Below, in pieces: positions 23,901-24,790 of a stretch of DNA of 24,790 nt. The notes beneath the pieces were generated by a model. The model saw only the letters and a list, made by a program, of their open reading frames with translations, was not told where the DNA came from and did no database searches. How positions within the stretch are numbered: the first letter of the stretch is position 1; the number at the start of each line of letters is the position of its first letter. Location of the stretch: contig CBDUCL010000015.1 of assembly GCA_965365625.1 (NCBI GenBank), forward strand, positions 1 through 24,790, read 5' to 3'. This stretch comes from CAVWCW01 sp965365625 (GTDB lineage: Bacteria; Pseudomonadota; Gammaproteobacteria; Chromatiales; Chromatiaceae). Both the position numbers and the translations under genes were made by a program.

Positions 23901-24442
23901 GGCTCCAGCCCCGGAATCTCGGGCAAAAATATCTCGTTGACCAGCAGCGGGTGGCGGCCGTAATAAAACAGCGTGCGCCGCCCCCAGAGGTCGGCCGGCG
24001 GCGGATTCAACCCCTGGGCCGCAGCGGCGTACAGTTGGCGCCGCGGCGAGAGCCGGGCCAGCTGGGTGGCACCCCGGCGCACCCGGCGGTCGGCAAACAG
24101 CACCGCCCCCAGCGGGCGTTCTCCGAGGCGGGTCAGGCGGCGCGCCGCCCCTTTGAGGCTGCCGGCCGGGATCAGGGTGCGGGCGAACACCCAGGGCCGC
24201 TCACCGCACAGCAGCTGAACCTCGCGAATCACCGCGATCTCGCCCCGCCGCATGCCCAGCAGCCGGCGCTCGCTGGCCAGCGGCCGGCCCCAGCCCTGGG
24301 CGAGCAGGCGCACTCGAAAACCGCCTCCGCAGGCACATTGGACCCGGCGCGTGAGCGATCCCTGGTCCAACAACCAGGCCCGAACAGCGGGCGGAATCCG
24401 CCCCTTCTGGCCCTGCCAGCCGGCCCATGCGGGCTCGCTCAC
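23897..24442 (-). CDS. ubiC: Chorismate pyruvate-lyase
   Basis: The 181-residue enzyme splits chorismate to 4-hydroxybenzoate and pyruvate, the first step of ubiquinone synthesis. Family features are WLLDQGSLTRRVQ, RLLGMRRGEIAVIREVQLLC (arginine-containing core), VFARTLIP, and the C-terminal FYYGRHPLLVNEIFLPEIP with the catalytic glutamate. The frame stays open to 24700, but that region holds repeats and is unlike the family. GTG 24442 gives the usual distance to the first conserved block and lies about 50 bases after a plausible extended -10; ATG 24574 is the main alternative. Confidence 0.88.
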   Translation of the reverse strand: MSEPAWAGWQGQKGRIPPAVRAWLLDQGSLTRRVQCACGGGFRVRLLAQGWGRPLASERRLLGMRRGEIAVIREVQLLCGERPWVFARTLIPAGSLKGAARRLTRLGERPLGAVLFADRRVRRGATQLARLSPRRQLYAAAAQGLNPPPADLWGRRTLFYYGRHPLLVNEIFLPEIPGLEP

Positions 24443-24500
24443 GGCACCGGTCTGGAAGGTCAATGGCAACGGCTTACCCCACTCGCTGGGAAAAGCGCCG

Positions 24501-24509
24501 ATTATCGCA
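24501..24509 (-). promoter_or_regulatory. Possible extended -10 promoter for ubiC
   Basis: The minus strand reads TGC-GATAAT, an extended -10 (TGn plus a one-mismatch -10), with no recognisable -35. It would start a transcript near 24494, downstream of the other open start codons and upstream of GTG 24442. Confidence 0.35.
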
Positions 24510-24541
24510 TACCCCGAGACATTCACGCAGTCGCCGATCCC

Positions 24542-24577
24542 GTAGCCCGGGTGAAACCCGGGGAAACTCGGCATCGA
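24542..24577 (+). repeat. REP-like element, copy 1
   Basis: GTAGCCCGGGT-gaa-ACCCGGGG followed by a TCGGCATCGA tail. The core forms a 7-bp hairpin with a three-base loop (24546-24562). It is nearly identical to copy 2 in opposite orientation. Similar CCCGGGT(n)ACCCGGG elements are, from general knowledge, scattered in many gammaproteobacterial genomes. Confidence 0.7.
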
Positions 24578-24600
24578 CCACAGTACGCCCTCTGCGCTTA

Positions 24601-24646
24601 GGACATGACCGGGGAGTAGCCGCGGACATGACCGAGGAGCAGCCGC
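24601..24646 (+). repeat. Tandem direct repeat, two 23-base units
   Basis: Units at 24601-24623 and 24624-24646 begin GGACATGACC and end AGCCGC, differing at two positions. They sit between the two REP-like elements. Not clearly coding. Confidence 0.75.
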
Positions 24647-24674
24647 ACGAAAACGCGCTTGGGGGGTGTTGCCG

Positions 24675-24709
24675 TCGGTGCCGATTACCCCGGGTTGCAC
24701 CCGGGCTAC
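24675..24709 (-). repeat. REP-like element, copy 2 (inverted)
   Basis: On the minus strand it reads GTAGCCCGGGTGCAACCCGG, then GGTAATCGGCACCGA. The 7-bp hairpin core (24689-24705) begins immediately after the recG stop, whose bases overlap the element. It may protect or end the recG message. Confidence 0.7.
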
Positions 24710-24790
24710 ACCCTTGCGTACCGCGTGCGCTCGCCCAGCCAGCGCCGCACCAGGGGCGCGGCCCGGTCCGGGTAGTCGCGCAGAATCAGT
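24706..24790 (-). CDS. recG: ATP-dependent DNA helicase RecG, C-terminal end
   Basis: Only the last 27 residues are in the window. They read LILRDYPDRAAPLVRRWLGE and then RTRYARV, ending at TAG (24708-24706). This matches the E. coli RecG end in form (YPQQAKALIERWMPETERYSNA): Tyr-Pro, a helical Ala/Leu stretch, Arg-Trp, then Glu-Arg-Tyr or similar. RecG remodels stalled replication forks and Holliday junctions. The recG-ubiC-ubiA neighbourhood is known in pseudomonads, supporting the call. The stop codon lies inside a REP-like element. Confidence 0.7.
   Translation of the reverse strand, partial: LILRDYPDRAAPLVRRWLGERTRYARV

Noticed and set aside
22047..23963. Very long open frame on the plus strand (638 codons) opposite ubiA and the lipoprotein gene
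   Set aside because: It is antisense to two well-supported genes; rich in Gln, His, Gly and Arg as expected from GC-skewed antisense reading, with no motif.
24443..24700. Extension of ubiC to the far upstream start
   Set aside because: The region holds REP-like and tandem repeats and a candidate promoter, and would add about 86 residues unlike the family.

Overview
The window is high-G+C, gene-dense chromosomal DNA from a gammaproteobacterium. The markers pointing there are an OmpR/EnvZ pair, Mpl, the BioC/BioH route to biotin with a divergent comF, the recG-ubiC-ubiA order, a BirA-type operator, and REP-like repeats with a CCCGGGT/ACCCGGG core. The gene set would suit a Chromatiales-like or Pseudomonas-related lineage; I cannot fix the genus. 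No rRNA, tRNA, prophage, insertion sequence or CRISPR array was seen. Both ends cut through genes: an ABC permease on the left and recG on the right.

Layout. 1-3367 (+): double-length ABC permease, its ATPase, and a translationally coupled M23-type lipoprotein. 3390-4996 (-): an uncharacterised glycine-rich membrane-anchored protein, a GC-rich hairpin and a 46-residue single-span membrane protein. 5202-7246 (+): ompR-envZ, coupled by a one-base overlap. 7274-10195 (-): DUF1244 protein, an exported protein with two cysteines, a Mut7-C nuclease with an N-terminal ubiquitin-like domain, xthA, and a small hypothetical. 10318-11603 (+): yaaA and a secreted protein. 11641-13385: divergent cysK and folE. 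13386-13718: a gap holding an inverted repeat, a possible 29-residue membrane peptide and a strong hairpin.

21082 down to 13719 (-) looks like one long transcription unit: bioB-bioF-bioH-bioC-bioD, a membrane protein, mpl, a CGGC heavy-metal-domain protein and ubiX. Gaps are at most about 22 bases and several stops and starts overlap. A consensus-like promoter whose -35 box lies inside a BirA-type operator precedes bioB, with comF diverging on the other side. Biotin level may therefore reach muropeptide recycling (mpl) and the flavin prenyltransferase for ubiquinone (ubiX). bioF appears to carry a single-base deletion near its 5' end.

24790 down to 21945 (-): the 3' end of recG, a repeat-rich spacer (two inverted REP-like elements and a tandem 23-base repeat), ubiC, ubiA and an uncharacterised lipoprotein. 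That lipoprotein and the membrane protein at 3390-4622 share an AFxxWYxxYxT motif, a YLQxxY...VLxP motif, a glycine/alanine-rich stretch and an LEAEL motif, in the same order and with similar spacing. They look like one uncharacterised envelope family anchored in two different ways, and this is the most novel item in the window.
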